Assembly (NCBI RefSeq): GCF_031598375.1
Contig: NZ_CP123872.1
Coordinates: 1,841,001 to 1,905,000, forward strand
Source of the DNA: Temperatibacter marinus
GTDB lineage: Bacteria; Pseudomonadota; Alphaproteobacteria; Sphingomonadales; Kordiimonadaceae
DNA length: 64,000 bases
Reading direction: 5' to 3'
The position numbers and the translations under genes were made by a program. Each line of letters starts with the position of its first letter. Position 1 is the stretch's first letter. The notes under the pieces are model-generated. The model searched no databases and was not told the origin of the DNA. It saw nothing but the letters and a program-made list of their open reading frames with translations. Below are positions 26,019 to 35,499 of the stretch, in pieces.

Positions 26019-29000
26019 CTAGATTTTGAAGCGAAGTGGTGCGCCTTCTCCTGAGGGTGCGCTAACTTCATTCCGCCGGGTCAACCAGAGGAAGGCTGCT
26101 GGAGCAAAATAAAAGCTTACAATCATGGATAAAAACGTTCCTCCTGCCAGTGCAACAGCAAAGGGTGGCCAAAAGGATCCTCCAGCAAGAATGAGAGGCA
26201 TAAACCCGCCCACTGTGGTCAGCGTCGTTGATAATATATGGCGCCCTGTTGACATGACAGCTTCGACAACTTCTTCTTTGCTTCCCGCGCGCGCCGCGTC
26301 TCGACCTCTTAATTCTGAGGTAATTACGATTGCGGCGTTGATAGAGAGGCCAATTAAACCCATTAAGCCAATAATCACAACGAAACTAATGGGATAGTCA
26401 AAGAACCAAAGGCTTAGGAAGCCAAGGCCTGCAGCTTGGACCGCCGCTAAAAGAGTAACAATTGCTAGTCTAAAGCTATTAAAGGTCAAAACAACTGCAA
26501 TGAGCATCATTACAAGTAGAATGCCTACAGTTCCAAAAAGTTGACCAACTGCTTCACCGCGTTTTTCACTCTCACCGCCGAACTCGATACGATATCCAGG
26601 CGGTAGATCAATTTTTGCAGCGTCAATTCTCTTGCCTAATTCTTCAGTGATTGTTGCCGAGAGAACACCAAATTCAATGAAACCTTGAATGTTATTTATC
26701 CGCTCACCGTTGCGGCGATGGATGGTCCCCACCTTTGTCGTGAGGATCACGTCTCCAAGTGCAGAGAGGGGCACGTCTTTATAACTTTTATCCGCTTCCA
26801 TCAGCACATTGCGTCCCTGAAGGTTCATGTTAGCGATGTTATCAATATCTGCACGCTTGTGACTGTCCAAAACCACCTTTAGAGGAACGCGCTGTGTTTC
26901 TTCGATGAGATGGGTCGCAATAATGCCACTAGAGAGACTGCGCAATTGTTGACTAACATCGCTCAGTGTTAGGCCCGTAACTGATACATCATCTTCTCTT
27001 GCTTTCACAAGGATTTGGGGACGCCCGGGGCGCATGCTTGTATAGGTATTGGTGACGTTATGAATCGTCGCCATTATGCTTCGGACTTTTTCCCCAATCC
27101 GCTCTAGTTCCGTTAAGTCGGGACCTACAACACGGACTTCCAAGGGCGCTTGCACTGGGGGGCCAGATCCAAGTTCCCTTACAGTGATGCGCAGGGCAGG
27201 GAACTGTTCAGTCAAGACTCTTTGGAAGTAGGGTACCATTTCTTCTACTTCTAAAAATGTCTCGAGTTTAACGATGGCTTCGGCGTATGATGGAATCCCC
27301 TTTTTGTTATCAATCATATTGTAAAATACTTTTGGGGACCCATCCCCAATTGTCCAATATACATCCTGAACTTTTGGGGTGTTTCGGACAACATCGTCTA
27401 AAAGCTTTACCTTTTGTTGTGTTTCATAAATGCTGGCATCCCCAGGTAAATTTACAACTATTCTAAATTGATTCCTGTCGCTAACCGGAAAAAATTGATC
27501 GGTTAAATTACCGGCGGCAATAAAACCACATATGGGAACTATCATGGCAACGATCACCGATTTTAGCGGGTTATTTACGGACCAGTTTAGCGAGGCACGA
27601 AATAGAGATGAGAGAAATTTTCCTTCTATGCCGTCGCGCCACCATATGCGTCCAGAGGTGACCTTGAAGTCATCTCTAGTTGAACCGCCTCTGATCACGC
27701 GACCTGCAAGGGCAGAGATGAGAGTAAAGGCAATGACATAGCTAGAGATGAGAGAGGCGATTACAGCGGCTGGAACACCCTTGAGGAAATCACCGGCTGC
27801 CCCTGGCATCAAGAGTAGAGGCAAGAAGGCAACAATTGTTGTTAAGGTTGAACCAAAGAGGGGAAGCCATAATTTCTTGACCGTTTTTGCGACAGCAATT
27901 GCACGACGTTCGCCCTTTAACAAGAGATGTTGAACTTCATCGGTAATCACAATGGCATTATCCACCATGATTCCAAGGGAAACAATCATGCCTATAATCA
28001 GCACTTGCTCAATGCGCATACCAAAAATATTAAGAATGGCAAGAGCAGAAAGCATTGTAAGCGGCAATATAGAGGCAGCAATCAACGAAGACCTTAACCC
28101 GAGACTAATAAAGAGAACGATCACAACCACAAGAGCGCCTACACCCAAGTTGTCCAGCAATCCGTCAATGCGCTCATTTGTGTAATCCGCTTGATCGTAA
28201 ATTCTATCAATATGAATGCTTGCTGGAATGGTCTTCTGGAAATCGTCGATAATGATTTTTAACGATTCAGACCATTTATCAATACGAAAATTTTCAAGCA
28301 TTCGTGCTGAAATCGTGATTCCAACATGACCATTGAGAAGAGACAAGGAAGAAGGTGGGTCTTGGTAAGTACGTTCAACAGTTGCCACATCCCCTAGACG
28401 CAAAGCCGCTCCTCGTTCGTCATATTGAAGCGGAATTCTTCTGATCCGGGCAAGGCTATCGAGAGCGCCGGCGACTTCAATTGTAAGGCGGCTATTTTGA
28501 CTGCTTACAATGCCTGCAGACCCTCTAGAATCGCTGCCACGAATGCGGCCCACAACATCAGAAACTGTGAGGCCATGGGCGGCCAGTTCAGAATCGTCGA
28601 TTGCAATACGGATTTCTTCCTGAGGTAACCCTTTGATGTCGACAAAGTCAGTCGGCTCCATATTTCTCAGGCGACTTTCTAATTCACTCGCAAGACGCCC
28701 CATGATGGCATAGTTAATAGGACTGTCTGCGTGCCATGTGAGCGCGATGACAGCAGAGTGAGCATAGATCTTCGTATCTGAAAAATCAGGAGGAATGATG
28801 CCATCAGGTAGATCAGTCACCTCGGCGACTTTATCGCGGAGTCGGGCTGTAATTGGCTTGGCATCTGTAACGCTATCCTCAAGCTCAATCGTGATCGCTG
28901 AAACGCCAGGATTAGAGACGGCGGTAATGGTTTTTACCTCAGCAATCTCGCGCATTTTACGCTCAATTTTTTCAGTGACTTCCGCCTCGACTTGCTCAGC

Positions 29001-29159
29001 ATCGGCACCAGGATATAAGGTTGTTACATTGACCACTCGGCTTTGCATATGGGGATCTTCAAGCCTTGGCATAACTTGAATTGCATTCAGACCCGAAACA
29101 AGGATGAGCATGAGAATTAACCATATCATGCGCGGTTGGCTGTAGAGTGAGCCTTTCAT
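26019..29159 (-). CDS. RND-family efflux permease (HAE1/AcrB-like)
   Basis: A 1046-residue inner membrane proton-driven pump with the AcrB/MdtB layout: twelve membrane helices and two large periplasmic loops. The repeated motif GIMVDNAIVITDE is in helix 4 (about residue 400). AcrB has two aspartates (Asp407, Asp408) at this place; here one is Asn. The C-terminal repeat is GLIGLSINAAIVITSE. It is preceded by the adaptor gene, and a TetR gene lies divergently beyond that. No outer membrane factor gene is nearby, so a TolC-like channel must come from elsewhere. Substrates cannot be told. Confidence 0.87.
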   Translation of the reverse strand: MKGSLYSQPRMIWLILMLILVSGLNAIQVMPRLEDPHMQSRVVNVTTLYPGADAEQVEAEVTEKIERKMREIAEVKTITAVSNPGVSAITIELEDSVTDAKPITARLRDKVAEVTDLPDGIIPPDFSDTKIYAHSAVIALTWHADSPINYAIMGRLASELESRLRNMEPTDFVDIKGLPQEEIRIAIDDSELAAHGLTVSDVVGRIRGSDSRGSAGIVSSQNSRLTIEVAGALDSLARIRRIPLQYDERGAALRLGDVATVERTYQDPPSSLSLLNGHVGITISARMLENFRIDKWSESLKIIIDDFQKTIPASIHIDRIYDQADYTNERIDGLLDNLGVGALVVVIVLFISLGLRSSLIAASILPLTMLSALAILNIFGMRIEQVLIIGMIVSLGIMVDNAIVITDEVQHLLLKGERRAIAVAKTVKKLWLPLFGSTLTTIVAFLPLLLMPGAAGDFLKGVPAAVIASLISSYVIAFTLISALAGRVIRGGSTRDDFKVTSGRIWWRDGIEGKFLSSLFRASLNWSVNNPLKSVIVAMIVPICGFIAAGNLTDQFFPVSDRNQFRIVVNLPGDASIYETQQKVKLLDDVVRNTPKVQDVYWTIGDGSPKVFYNMIDNKKGIPSYAEAIVKLETFLEVEEMVPYFQRVLTEQFPALRITVRELGSGPPVQAPLEVRVVGPDLTELERIGEKVRSIMATIHNVTNTYTSMRPGRPQILVKAREDDVSVTGLTLSDVSQQLRSLSSGIIATHLIEETQRVPLKVVLDSHKRADIDNIANMNLQGRNVLMEADKSYKDVPLSALGDVILTTKVGTIHRRNGERINNIQGFIEFGVLSATITEELGKRIDAAKIDLPPGYRIEFGGESEKRGEAVGQLFGTVGILLVMMLIAVVLTFNSFRLAIVTLLAAVQAAGLGFLSLWFFDYPISFVVIIGLMGLIGLSINAAIVITSELRGRDAARAGSKEEVVEAVMSTGRHILSTTLTTVGGFMPLILAGGSFWPPFAVALAGGTFLSMIVSFYFAPAAFLWLTRRNEVSAPSGEGAPLRFKI

Positions 29160-29170
29160 ACTATGCTCCT

Positions 29171-30337
29171 CTAATGTTTCTTGGATTGCTGGGAAGCAAC
29201 CTCAGATTCAGGTAATACAGACGTCCGGCTTTTTACGATTTTTACCCGTTCGTTATGGGCCAGTTTGTCGATACCTCCCGCAACAATTTTATCCCCCTCA
29301 GAGAGAGTGCCTGACACAAAAGCTTTGCGGCCTGTGGTGTATAGTATTTGGACATTTTCGAAAGCTACATGACTTGAACCGTCTTCGGCAGTTTTGACTT
29401 TGTTGAGACGCCATAAGCCTCTCACATCGGCGGAGAGCGCACGCAGAGGCACCCATGCGCCCGTGGCGATTTTTTTATCCTTAATTAGCATCGTGACAAG
29501 ATCTCCGTCACGAATTGCTCCCTCAGGAAGAGTGAATATGACCATCCGTGTTCGTGTTTGCCCTTCGATGACGGGAAGAATATTTCTGATGCTATGTCCC
29601 GTAATGTCACGCCTTTGTGGATTGAGGAGTCTGTATTCAGCTTTTTTTTCTAAAGCATCCGCAATGCCAGAAGAAACACCAATATGGCCTTCCAAATGAC
29701 CTGTTTCCACGAGCGTTAAAACAGGCGTGCCAGCTCCAATTATGCGCCCTTCATCAGCCATGCGTTCCGTTATGACACCAGAGAAAGGGGCTTTGATTGT
29801 CATTTTCTCAATATCAATTTTGAGCGCTTCAATAGAGGCTGATAGGTTATTCAAGTCAGCAAGGGCTTGCAGCTGGTTGGCTGCGGCTTCATCCATTCTT
29901 TGAGCAGATAAGTGCCCTTGGGTGAAAGTCTTTTTAGTTCTACTCAATGTTTGGTTTGCAAGTTTGAGACGCGCTTCTGCTGCGTTTTTTTGCGCTTGTA
30001 AGCTGTTTAAATTTGCTTCTGCTCTTGCTGTATCTAGAAAAGCGAGAGGAAGGCCTTTAGATACACGACTGCCGATATCAACAGTTACTTTATTTAAGGT
30101 TCCATTCATCTCAAATCCTAGAGGGCTTGTTTTTCCTGCAAGAGCGCGCCCGGTAAATGACCGCCATTCCTCATAGCTATCTTGGAGTTGAATGGTCATA
30201 ACTTCCACAGGTACGGGACGCCGTTGCTGCCCTTCTTGTGAAGAAGATGTTGATTTTGCCATAACAATAAAAGTTGTTGCAGAAGTAAAAATCGCAATAA
30301 AAGCTATCGAAATTGTTTTTTGTATTGTCTGTCTCAT
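29171..30337 (-). CDS. RND efflux periplasmic adaptor (membrane fusion protein)
   Basis: The start at 30337 (388 residues) is preferred to 30376 because it begins the signal/anchor segment MRQTIQKTISIAFIAIF with a GAGAG-like ribosome site upstream. The protein has the adaptor layout: a lipoyl-like half (LGFEMNGTLNKVTVDIGSRVSKGLPLAFLD), a helical hairpin (about 95-165), the second lipoyl half (ITERMADEGRIIGAGTPVLTLVE) and beta-barrel parts. It would join the RND pump to an outer membrane channel. It lies 11 bases ahead of the pump gene and is first in the operon. Confidence 0.87.
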   Translation of the reverse strand: MRQTIQKTISIAFIAIFTSATTFIVMAKSTSSSQEGQQRRPVPVEVMTIQLQDSYEEWRSFTGRALAGKTSPLGFEMNGTLNKVTVDIGSRVSKGLPLAFLDTARAEANLNSLQAQKNAAEARLKLANQTLSRTKKTFTQGHLSAQRMDEAAANQLQALADLNNLSASIEALKIDIEKMTIKAPFSGVITERMADEGRIIGAGTPVLTLVETGHLEGHIGVSSGIADALEKKAEYRLLNPQRRDITGHSIRNILPVIEGQTRTRMVIFTLPEGAIRDGDLVTMLIKDKKIATGAWVPLRALSADVRGLWRLNKVKTAEDGSSHVAFENVQILYTTGRKAFVSGTLSEGDKIVAGGIDKLAHNERVKIVKSRTSVLPESEVASQQSKKH

Positions 30338-30417
30338 TGTACACTCTCGCTGACGCAGGGGGTATTCCCGTAACATTCTGGTCGTTTCATAGACGACTTT
30401 AATCTTGAATTACTGTC

Positions 30418-30446
30418 TATATAGTTAAACTAGACTGGACAGTCCA
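30418..30446 (-). promoter_or_regulatory. Promoter of the RND efflux operon
   Basis: On the minus strand TGGACT (30441-30446) and TATATA (30418-30423) are separated by 17 bases. The -35 box lies inside the palindrome at 30434-30448, so a repressor bound there would block it. Confidence 0.45.
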
Positions 30447-30471
30447 GTATTTAATTTGCAAAACTAGACTG
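30427..30471. repeat. Direct repeat AAACTAGACTG, two copies
   Basis: Identical 11-base copies at 30427-30437 and 30461-30471, 34 bases apart start to start. The first runs into the palindrome. Together they could be extra contacts for the divergent TetR regulator. Confidence 0.55.
30434..30448. promoter_or_regulatory. Palindromic operator in the divergent RND/TetR region
   Basis: ACTGGAC, A, GTCCAGT: a perfect 7-1-7 palindrome, the size of a TetR-family operator. It lies between the adaptor gene and a TetR gene and overlaps the predicted RND -35 box, so autorepression plus pump repression by the TetR protein is the simplest reading. Confidence 0.65.
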
Positions 30472-30520
30472 AATTTGCATTATGGCAGAAGTTATCTGTT
30501 CATTTTTTGGGGGCTAAAGC

Positions 30521-31201
30521 ATGGCTGAAGCAATGAAAATTATACGATCTACTGGATTAAACCTTAGCCGTGGCCAAACAGAAAAGTCACGCGGGCGTCC
30601 ACGGAGTGCCTTGAAAAATCAGTCTATTTTAGATGCTGCCTCTGATTTATTCATGGAAAATGGGTTTGATGGTACAAGCATGGACGAAGTCGCTAAACGC
30701 GCAGGAGTGTCAAAACAAACTGTTTACAGTCATTTTTCTAATAAAGAAAAATTATTTTCTGCATCCATCACTTCAGTGATTAACCAATATTTTCCTGATT
30801 CTGTGTTTGAGGTCAGCGATGGTCATGAGGTTGAAAGCGATCTGAATCATCTCTGTGAAATTTTTCTTCACCTCTTCGTCTCTGAAGACGCCATCTGTAT
30901 GTTCAGATTACTTGCGGCGGCTGCTAGCCTTGACGGTGAAAATAAATTGGCCACCTTATTTTGGGAAGCAGGTCCTGAGGTGATGCTTCAAAAACTGGCA
31001 GGATTTATGTCGCATTGGGGGAGTAAAGGGCAGTTGTCCATAAAGGATCCTGTTGTGGCAGCCAAAACGCTCATTTCGTTGATTAAGGGACATTATCACT
31101 TTCAGCTTGCAATTGGATTGATTAGTGATGTGACTGAGGACGAGATTAAAGAGCATGCGAAACTTTGCACAGAATTATTTCTAAAAATATACAAGGCTTA
31201 G
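30521..31201 (+). CDS. TetR/AcrR-family transcriptional regulator
   Basis: A 226-residue repressor. The helix-turn-helix is at about 51-72 (GTSMDEVAKRAGVSKQTVYSHF), followed by a ligand-binding helical domain with a TetR_C-like region. GGGGG sits 7 bases before the ATG. A basic, poorly structured N-terminal extension of about 30 residues (KSRGRPRS) precedes the DNA-binding domain. Placed head to head with the RND efflux operon and a palindromic operator, it most likely controls that pump; the inducer is unknown. The moeA gene starts 3 bases after its stop, so regulator and molybdenum cofactor genes probably share a transcript. Confidence 0.86.
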   Translation: MAEAMKIIRSTGLNLSRGQTEKSRGRPRSALKNQSILDAASDLFMENGFDGTSMDEVAKRAGVSKQTVYSHFSNKEKLFSASITSVINQYFPDSVFEVSDGHEVESDLNHLCEIFLHLFVSEDAICMFRLLAAAASLDGENKLATLFWEAGPEVMLQKLAGFMSHWGSKGQLSIKDPVVAAKTLISLIKGHYHFQLAIGLISDVTEDEIKEHAKLCTELFLKIYKA

Positions 31202-31204
31202 AGG

Positions 31205-32443
31205 ATGCAAGATCACTCCATGGTCAGTCTTCAGCAGGCTCTTGATACTATAGGTGAGCAAGTCAGGCAGACGGAAATCATTGATGTTACTGTAGAGAAT
31301 AGTCTCGGTTACGTCCTTGCTGAAAATGTCGTCAGCTTAATCAATATTCCGCCGTTTGATAACAGTGCTATGGATGGATTTGCTTTGAAGTCTTCAGATG
31401 TGACGGAGCAGCGACGCCCGCTGAAAGTTTTGGGCATAATAGCAGCCGGTGATGTGCCCCTTATGAGGCCTTTTAATTCAGGCGAGTGTTATCAGATTAT
31501 GACTGGGGCCCCAATTCCAGCAGGCTGTGACACAGTGGTCCCCGTTGAGCTATCGCAGATGGTAGAAGCCAGTGTCACTTTTTCTGAGGCCTATCCTGCC
31601 GGAAAACATATTAGACAAGAAGGCACAGATATTAAAGAGGGGGCGAGACTTTATGCGGCGGGGCGAAAAATTACGTCCCAGATGATTCAAGCACTTTGTT
31701 CCGTCGGTCAGTCAACTGTCAAAGTTTACACTAAGCCATCGGTTGTTTGGCTCTCTACAGGTGAAGAGTTAACAGATACCCCTGGAGACCTATTAGAGCC
31801 AGGGAAGATTTTTAATAGTTCTGGTCCCTACGGTGAGGCCGTACTGCCAGCCCTTGGTGCCGCTTTGAAATGGCGGAAAACCATCCCAGATGATCTTGAT
31901 CTATTCCGTTCATATCTCGATAAAGCAGATGAGCAGTCGATAGATGTCATCATATCCACAGGGGCTGTTTCAGTGGGGGTGTATGATTTTGTCCGATCAG
32001 AATTAGAAGCAAAAGGGTGGGACATTCTTCTACACCGTGCAAAGGTTAAGCCCGGGAAACCAATTCTGTTTGCGAAATATACGAAAACAGGATCACAAAC
32101 ACGCTACTTTTTTGGATTGCCAGGTAATCCTGTGTCCTCGGCGATGGGGCTGAGAGTTTTTGTCACTCCTTTTCTACGTGCCATGCAGAATTTACCTGAG
32201 GAATGTGCCTCTCATGCTGTTCTCACTGCGCCGGCTAAGGCCAATAAAGGGCTGACTGTTTTTATGAAAGCTGTTGTCAAAATATCGCATGAAGGGCGCA
32301 TGGAGATACAGCCTCTTGAGGGTCAATTATCATACCAAACAGGTGCCATGGGGGACATGAATGCTTGGCTTATTCACCCCGAAGGCAAAGACCTTATTGA
32401 TGAGGGAGCTGTTGTGACCTATTTACCCTTTCTCCCAGATTAA
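31205..32443 (+). CDS. moeA: MoeA, molybdopterin molybdotransferase
   Basis: A 412-residue MoeA. Family motifs include PPFDNSAMDGFA near 50-61, MTGAPIPAGCDTVVP, STGEEL and GLPGNPVSS; the MoaB-like fold has STGAVSVGVYDF where many MoeA have SGGVSVGDYD. MoeA inserts molybdate into adenylylated molybdopterin, the final step of molybdenum cofactor synthesis in the cytoplasm. moaB follows 11 bases after its stop. A second ATG at 31220 is possible, but the longer start has AAGG 8 bases upstream. Confidence 0.9.
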   Translation: MQDHSMVSLQQALDTIGEQVRQTEIIDVTVENSLGYVLAENVVSLINIPPFDNSAMDGFALKSSDVTEQRRPLKVLGIIAAGDVPLMRPFNSGECYQIMTGAPIPAGCDTVVPVELSQMVEASVTFSEAYPAGKHIRQEGTDIKEGARLYAAGRKITSQMIQALCSVGQSTVKVYTKPSVVWLSTGEELTDTPGDLLEPGKIFNSSGPYGEAVLPALGAALKWRKTIPDDLDLFRSYLDKADEQSIDVIISTGAVSVGVYDFVRSELEAKGWDILLHRAKVKPGKPILFAKYTKTGSQTRYFFGLPGNPVSSAMGLRVFVTPFLRAMQNLPEECASHAVLTAPAKANKGLTVFMKAVVKISHEGRMEIQPLEGQLSYQTGAMGDMNAWLIHPEGKDLIDEGAVVTYLPFLPD

Positions 32444-32454
32444 AGGAAAGTAGA

Positions 32455-32982
32455 ATGACACAAAATGATAAACCTTCCTTCCACTCAGTCGGAATGGCAG
32501 TCCTGACAGTTTCCGATACACGCACTGTTGAGACTGATAAGAGCGGCCAATATTTATGTGAGCAATTGCAAGACTTAGGTCATGCACTTATCGATTACCA
32601 AATACAGCCCGATGAGATTAATAAATTGCAAGCTGTTGTGAAGACCTGGGTTAACAATGAGGCGATCAGTGTCATTTTAATTACTGGAGGCACAGGCATT
32701 ACCGGTCGTGATGTTACCCCAGAAGCGATAGAGCCGCTTCTTTCTAAGGCCATCCCTGGCTTTGGAGAGCTCTTCAGAGTCTTGAGCTATGAAACAATTG
32801 GGACGAGTACTATTCAGTCTCGAGCTTTTGCGGGTGTTGCTGAAGAAACTTTGGTTTTTGGGTTGCCTGGATCTACAGGGGCTTGCAAAGATGCTTGGAC
32901 AGGGATCTTGGTCCATCAGTTGGATAATAGAACGAGGCCTTGTAACTTTATAGAGCTTCTTCCTCGACTTGGTGAAAGATAA
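32455..32982 (+). CDS. moaB: MoaB/MogA-type molybdopterin adenylyltransferase
   Basis: A 175-residue MoaB/MogA/CinA fold protein: [16 protein letters not shown] near 17-32 and the molybdopterin-binding [16 protein letters not shown] near 80-95. It likely adenylylates molybdopterin before MoeA. The length fits MoaB (about 170) better than MogA (195). GAAAGT just before the ATG is a weak ribosome site. A 131-base gap with no obvious terminator separates it from tdh. Confidence 0.87.
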   Translation: MTQNDKPSFHSVGMAVLTVSDTRTVETDKSGQYLCEQLQDLGHALIDYQIQPDEINKLQAVVKTWVNNEAISVILITGGTGITGRDVTPEAIEPLLSKAIPGFGELFRVLSYETIGTSTIQSRAFAGVAEETLVFGLPGSTGACKDAWTGILVHQLDNRTRPCNFIELLPRLGER

Positions 32983-33113
32983 TATCAAAGATATTTAAAG
33001 AATCTTTCGGGATGTTGCAGTTTGCTTCCGGCCATTGATTTTGCTGGATTGTTTGTTGGTGACACTATAAAAATAAGGGTATCTAGGTCCCATATTTTGA
33101 AGGTCATTATGCT

Positions 33114-34142
33114 ATGAAAGCACTTGTGAAAGCGAAATCCGAAGTCGGTTTGTGGATGGAGGATGTTCCTCTGCCCACTGTCGGTATTAATGATGTTTTG
33201 ATTAAAGTAAAACGTACTGCTATCTGCGGTACAGACATGCATATCTATAATTGGGATGAATGGGCACAAAAAACCATTCCTGTGCCGATGGTGGTAGGTC
33301 ATGAATTTGTCGGGGAAATTGTTGAAATAGGCTCAAATGTCAATGATTTTCAGATTGGGCAAATTGTCTCTGGTGAAGGACATGTGGTTTGCGGTCGCTG
33401 TCGTAATTGCATGGCTGGCCGCAGGCATCTCTGTGCAAATACTTCCGGTATTGGGGTGAATCGTTCTGGTGCTTTTGCTGAATATATTAGTCTTCCTATG
33501 TCAAATGTCTGGGTCCATAAAGAAGGTACAGATCTTGATGTGGCTTCTTTGTTTGACCCTTTTGGGAACGCAACACACACGGCGTTGCAGTGGGACTTAT
33601 TGGGCGAAGATATCCTCATCACAGGCGCAGGTCCAATAGGCATTATGGCTGCAGCGGTTTGTAAGCATGCAGGTGCTCGCCATGTTGTTATCACGGATGT
33701 TGTAGATAATCGACTTCAGTTGGCTCAGAGGATGGGCGCAACTCATACTGTGAATGTGACGCGGGAAAAAATTGAAGACGTAGCAAAAACCATCGGCATG
33801 CATGAAGGTTTTGATGTGGGCTTGGAAATGTCTGGCAACCCGGTGGCTTTCAATGACATGATTAATAATATGGCGCACGGGGGCAAAATCTCAATTCTAG
33901 GTATTCCGTCCTCTGACACCTCTATTGAGTGGGATAAAGTTATCTTTAACATGCTTACGCTGAAGGGGATATACGGCCGAGAAATGTATGAGACTTGGTA
34001 TAAAATGTCTGTGATGATTGATAGTGGATTGGACCTAAACCCTATCATAACGCACAGGCTTCCTGTGGATAAATTCCAAGAAGGGTTTGATGCAATGAAT
34101 GATGGATCTGCGGCTAAAGTCGTCTTAAATTGGGAGCTATAA
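33114..34142 (+). CDS. tdh: L-threonine 3-dehydrogenase
   Basis: A 342-residue zinc-dependent medium-chain dehydrogenase, nearly the length of E. coli Tdh (341). Catalytic zinc ligands C38, H63 and E64 are present, the structural zinc cysteines are in [15 protein letters not shown], and the NAD motif is GAGPIG. It oxidises L-threonine to 2-amino-3-ketobutyrate with NAD. kbl begins on the next base after its stop, forming the classical threonine-to-glycine pathway pair. Confidence 0.95.
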   Translation: MKALVKAKSEVGLWMEDVPLPTVGINDVLIKVKRTAICGTDMHIYNWDEWAQKTIPVPMVVGHEFVGEIVEIGSNVNDFQIGQIVSGEGHVVCGRCRNCMAGRRHLCANTSGIGVNRSGAFAEYISLPMSNVWVHKEGTDLDVASLFDPFGNATHTALQWDLLGEDILITGAGPIGIMAAAVCKHAGARHVVITDVVDNRLQLAQRMGATHTVNVTREKIEDVAKTIGMHEGFDVGLEMSGNPVAFNDMINNMAHGGKISILGIPSSDTSIEWDKVIFNMLTLKGIYGREMYETWYKMSVMIDSGLDLNPIITHRLPVDKFQEGFDAMNDGSAAKVVLNWEL

Positions 34143-35333
34143 ATGTACGGTAAAATTCAAGCACATCTGCAGGCTGAATTGCATGCAATCAAAGAAGCGG
34201 GAACCTATAAGAACGAACGCTTTATTACAACGCCTCAGGGCAGTACAGTACATGTTGAATCAGGCGAAACAGTAATCAATATGTGCGCCAACAATTATTT
34301 GGGTCTTGCCCAGCATCCAGAAGTGAAGCAAGCTGCCAAACAGGGGCTGGAAGATTGGGGATACGGCATGGCGTCTGTCCGTTTTATTTGCGGCACGCAG
34401 TCCCTGCATAAAGAACTTGAGGCTAAGCTATCTGACTTCCTAGGGTTTGAAGATACCATATTGTATCCGTCAGCATTTGACGCTAATGGAGGCTTGTTTG
34501 AAGTCCTGCTCGGCGCTGAAGATGCTGTGATATCGGACGAATTGAACCATGCCTCAATCATTGACGGTGTTCGTCTCTGTAAAGCCAAGAGATATCGTTA
34601 TAAAAATAATAATATGGATGACCTTGAAGCTCAGCTGGTTGCAGCAGATGCTGCAGGCGCGCGCTTTAAGTTAATTACCACCGATGGTGTCTTTTCAATG
34701 GATGGGTATATTGCTCAGTTGGATAAAATTTGTGACCTTGCTGAAAAATATGATGCTCTTGTCCACTTTGATGATTGTCATGCCACAGGTTTCATTGGTG
34801 AGACGGGCCGTGGCACTCATGAACATTGCGGTGTCATGGACCGTGTGGATATTACAACGGGCACACTTGGCAAAGCTTTAGGCGGCGCTTCAGGGGGCTA
34901 TACTTCGGCGAAGAAAGAAGTTGTCGATCTTCTGCGCCAAAGGTCCAGGCCGTATCTTTTTTCAAATACAGTCGCACCGCCAGTGGTTGCTGGCGCAATC
35001 AAAGCAATCGACATTGTGTCTCGTGATACAGCTGTGCTTGATAAACTCCGCGATAATACAGCCTATTTAAGACAAGGCTTAGAGACAGCAGGGTTTGATT
35101 TGCTTGAAGGAGAGCATGCGATTGTGCCTGTCATGTTGTATGAAGCAGCACTTGCCGGTCGCTTTGCTGATGAGATGCTCAAACGGGGGGTCTATGTTGT
35201 GGCATTTAGTTTCCCGGTTGTCCCAAAAGGAAAAGCACGTATTCGGACACAAATGTCTGCAGCGCTTTCTCGTGAAGAATTGGATAAAGCCATTGCTGCT
35301 TTCGTAGAAGTCAAGAATTTGCTTGATATCTAA
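34143..35333 (+). CDS. kbl: Glycine C-acetyltransferase (2-amino-3-ketobutyrate CoA ligase)
   Basis: A 396-residue PLP enzyme of the alpha-oxoamine synthase family. The PLP lysine is K244 in [12 protein letters not shown], the same position as in E. coli Kbl, and [15 protein letters not shown] precedes it. It splits 2-amino-3-ketobutyrate with CoA to glycine and acetyl-CoA, taking the unstable product of Tdh. Its ATG abuts the tdh stop and a good intrinsic terminator follows at 35361-35390. Confidence 0.95.
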   Translation: MYGKIQAHLQAELHAIKEAGTYKNERFITTPQGSTVHVESGETVINMCANNYLGLAQHPEVKQAAKQGLEDWGYGMASVRFICGTQSLHKELEAKLSDFLGFEDTILYPSAFDANGGLFEVLLGAEDAVISDELNHASIIDGVRLCKAKRYRYKNNNMDDLEAQLVAADAAGARFKLITTDGVFSMDGYIAQLDKICDLAEKYDALVHFDDCHATGFIGETGRGTHEHCGVMDRVDITTGTLGKALGGASGGYTSAKKEVVDLLRQRSRPYLFSNTVAPPVVAGAIKAIDIVSRDTAVLDKLRDNTAYLRQGLETAGFDLLEGEHAIVPVMLYEAALAGRFADEMLKRGVYVVAFSFPVVPKGKARIRTQMSAALSREELDKAIAAFVEVKNLLDI

Positions 35334-35360
35334 TCGTATTCTAGTTGTTCTTTTGAAGAG

Positions 35361-35390
35361 AAGCCTGTCCCTATGGATGGGCTTTTTTCA
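35361..35390 (+). terminator. Intrinsic terminator after kbl
   Basis: AAGCC and GGCTT arms with TCC/GGA pairing inside (35361-35384), followed by TTTTTT. It ends the tdh-kbl transcript. Confidence 0.75.
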
Positions 35391-35391
35391 T

Positions 35392-35428
35392 AAAAAAAAG
35401 GCCCGCGATACTCAAAACATCGGGCCTT
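35392..35428 (-). terminator. Minus-strand intrinsic terminator (end of a probable small RNA)
   Basis: Read on the minus strand: AAGGCCCG (35421-35428), a 15-base loop, CGGGCCTT (35398-35405), then a run of eight Ts. No minus-strand protein gene feeds into it, which implies a noncoding transcript coming from the right. Confidence 0.7.
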
Positions 35429-35449
35429 AACTTTTAGGGGGAAATTAGG

Positions 35450-35499
35450 GGTCGGTTCCGAGGGGGAAGTGGGGGAGGGAGGGGGAGATCCTCGGAACC
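35450..35499. repeat. Long perfect inverted repeat with a purine/pyrimidine-tract loop
   Basis: Arms of 14 bases at 35450-35463 and 35486-35499. The plus-strand loop is a G-tract array (runs of five, five, three and five Gs separated by A-containing spacers) that could form a G-quadruplex; the minus strand gives the C-rich loop described for the small RNA. Confidence 0.85.
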
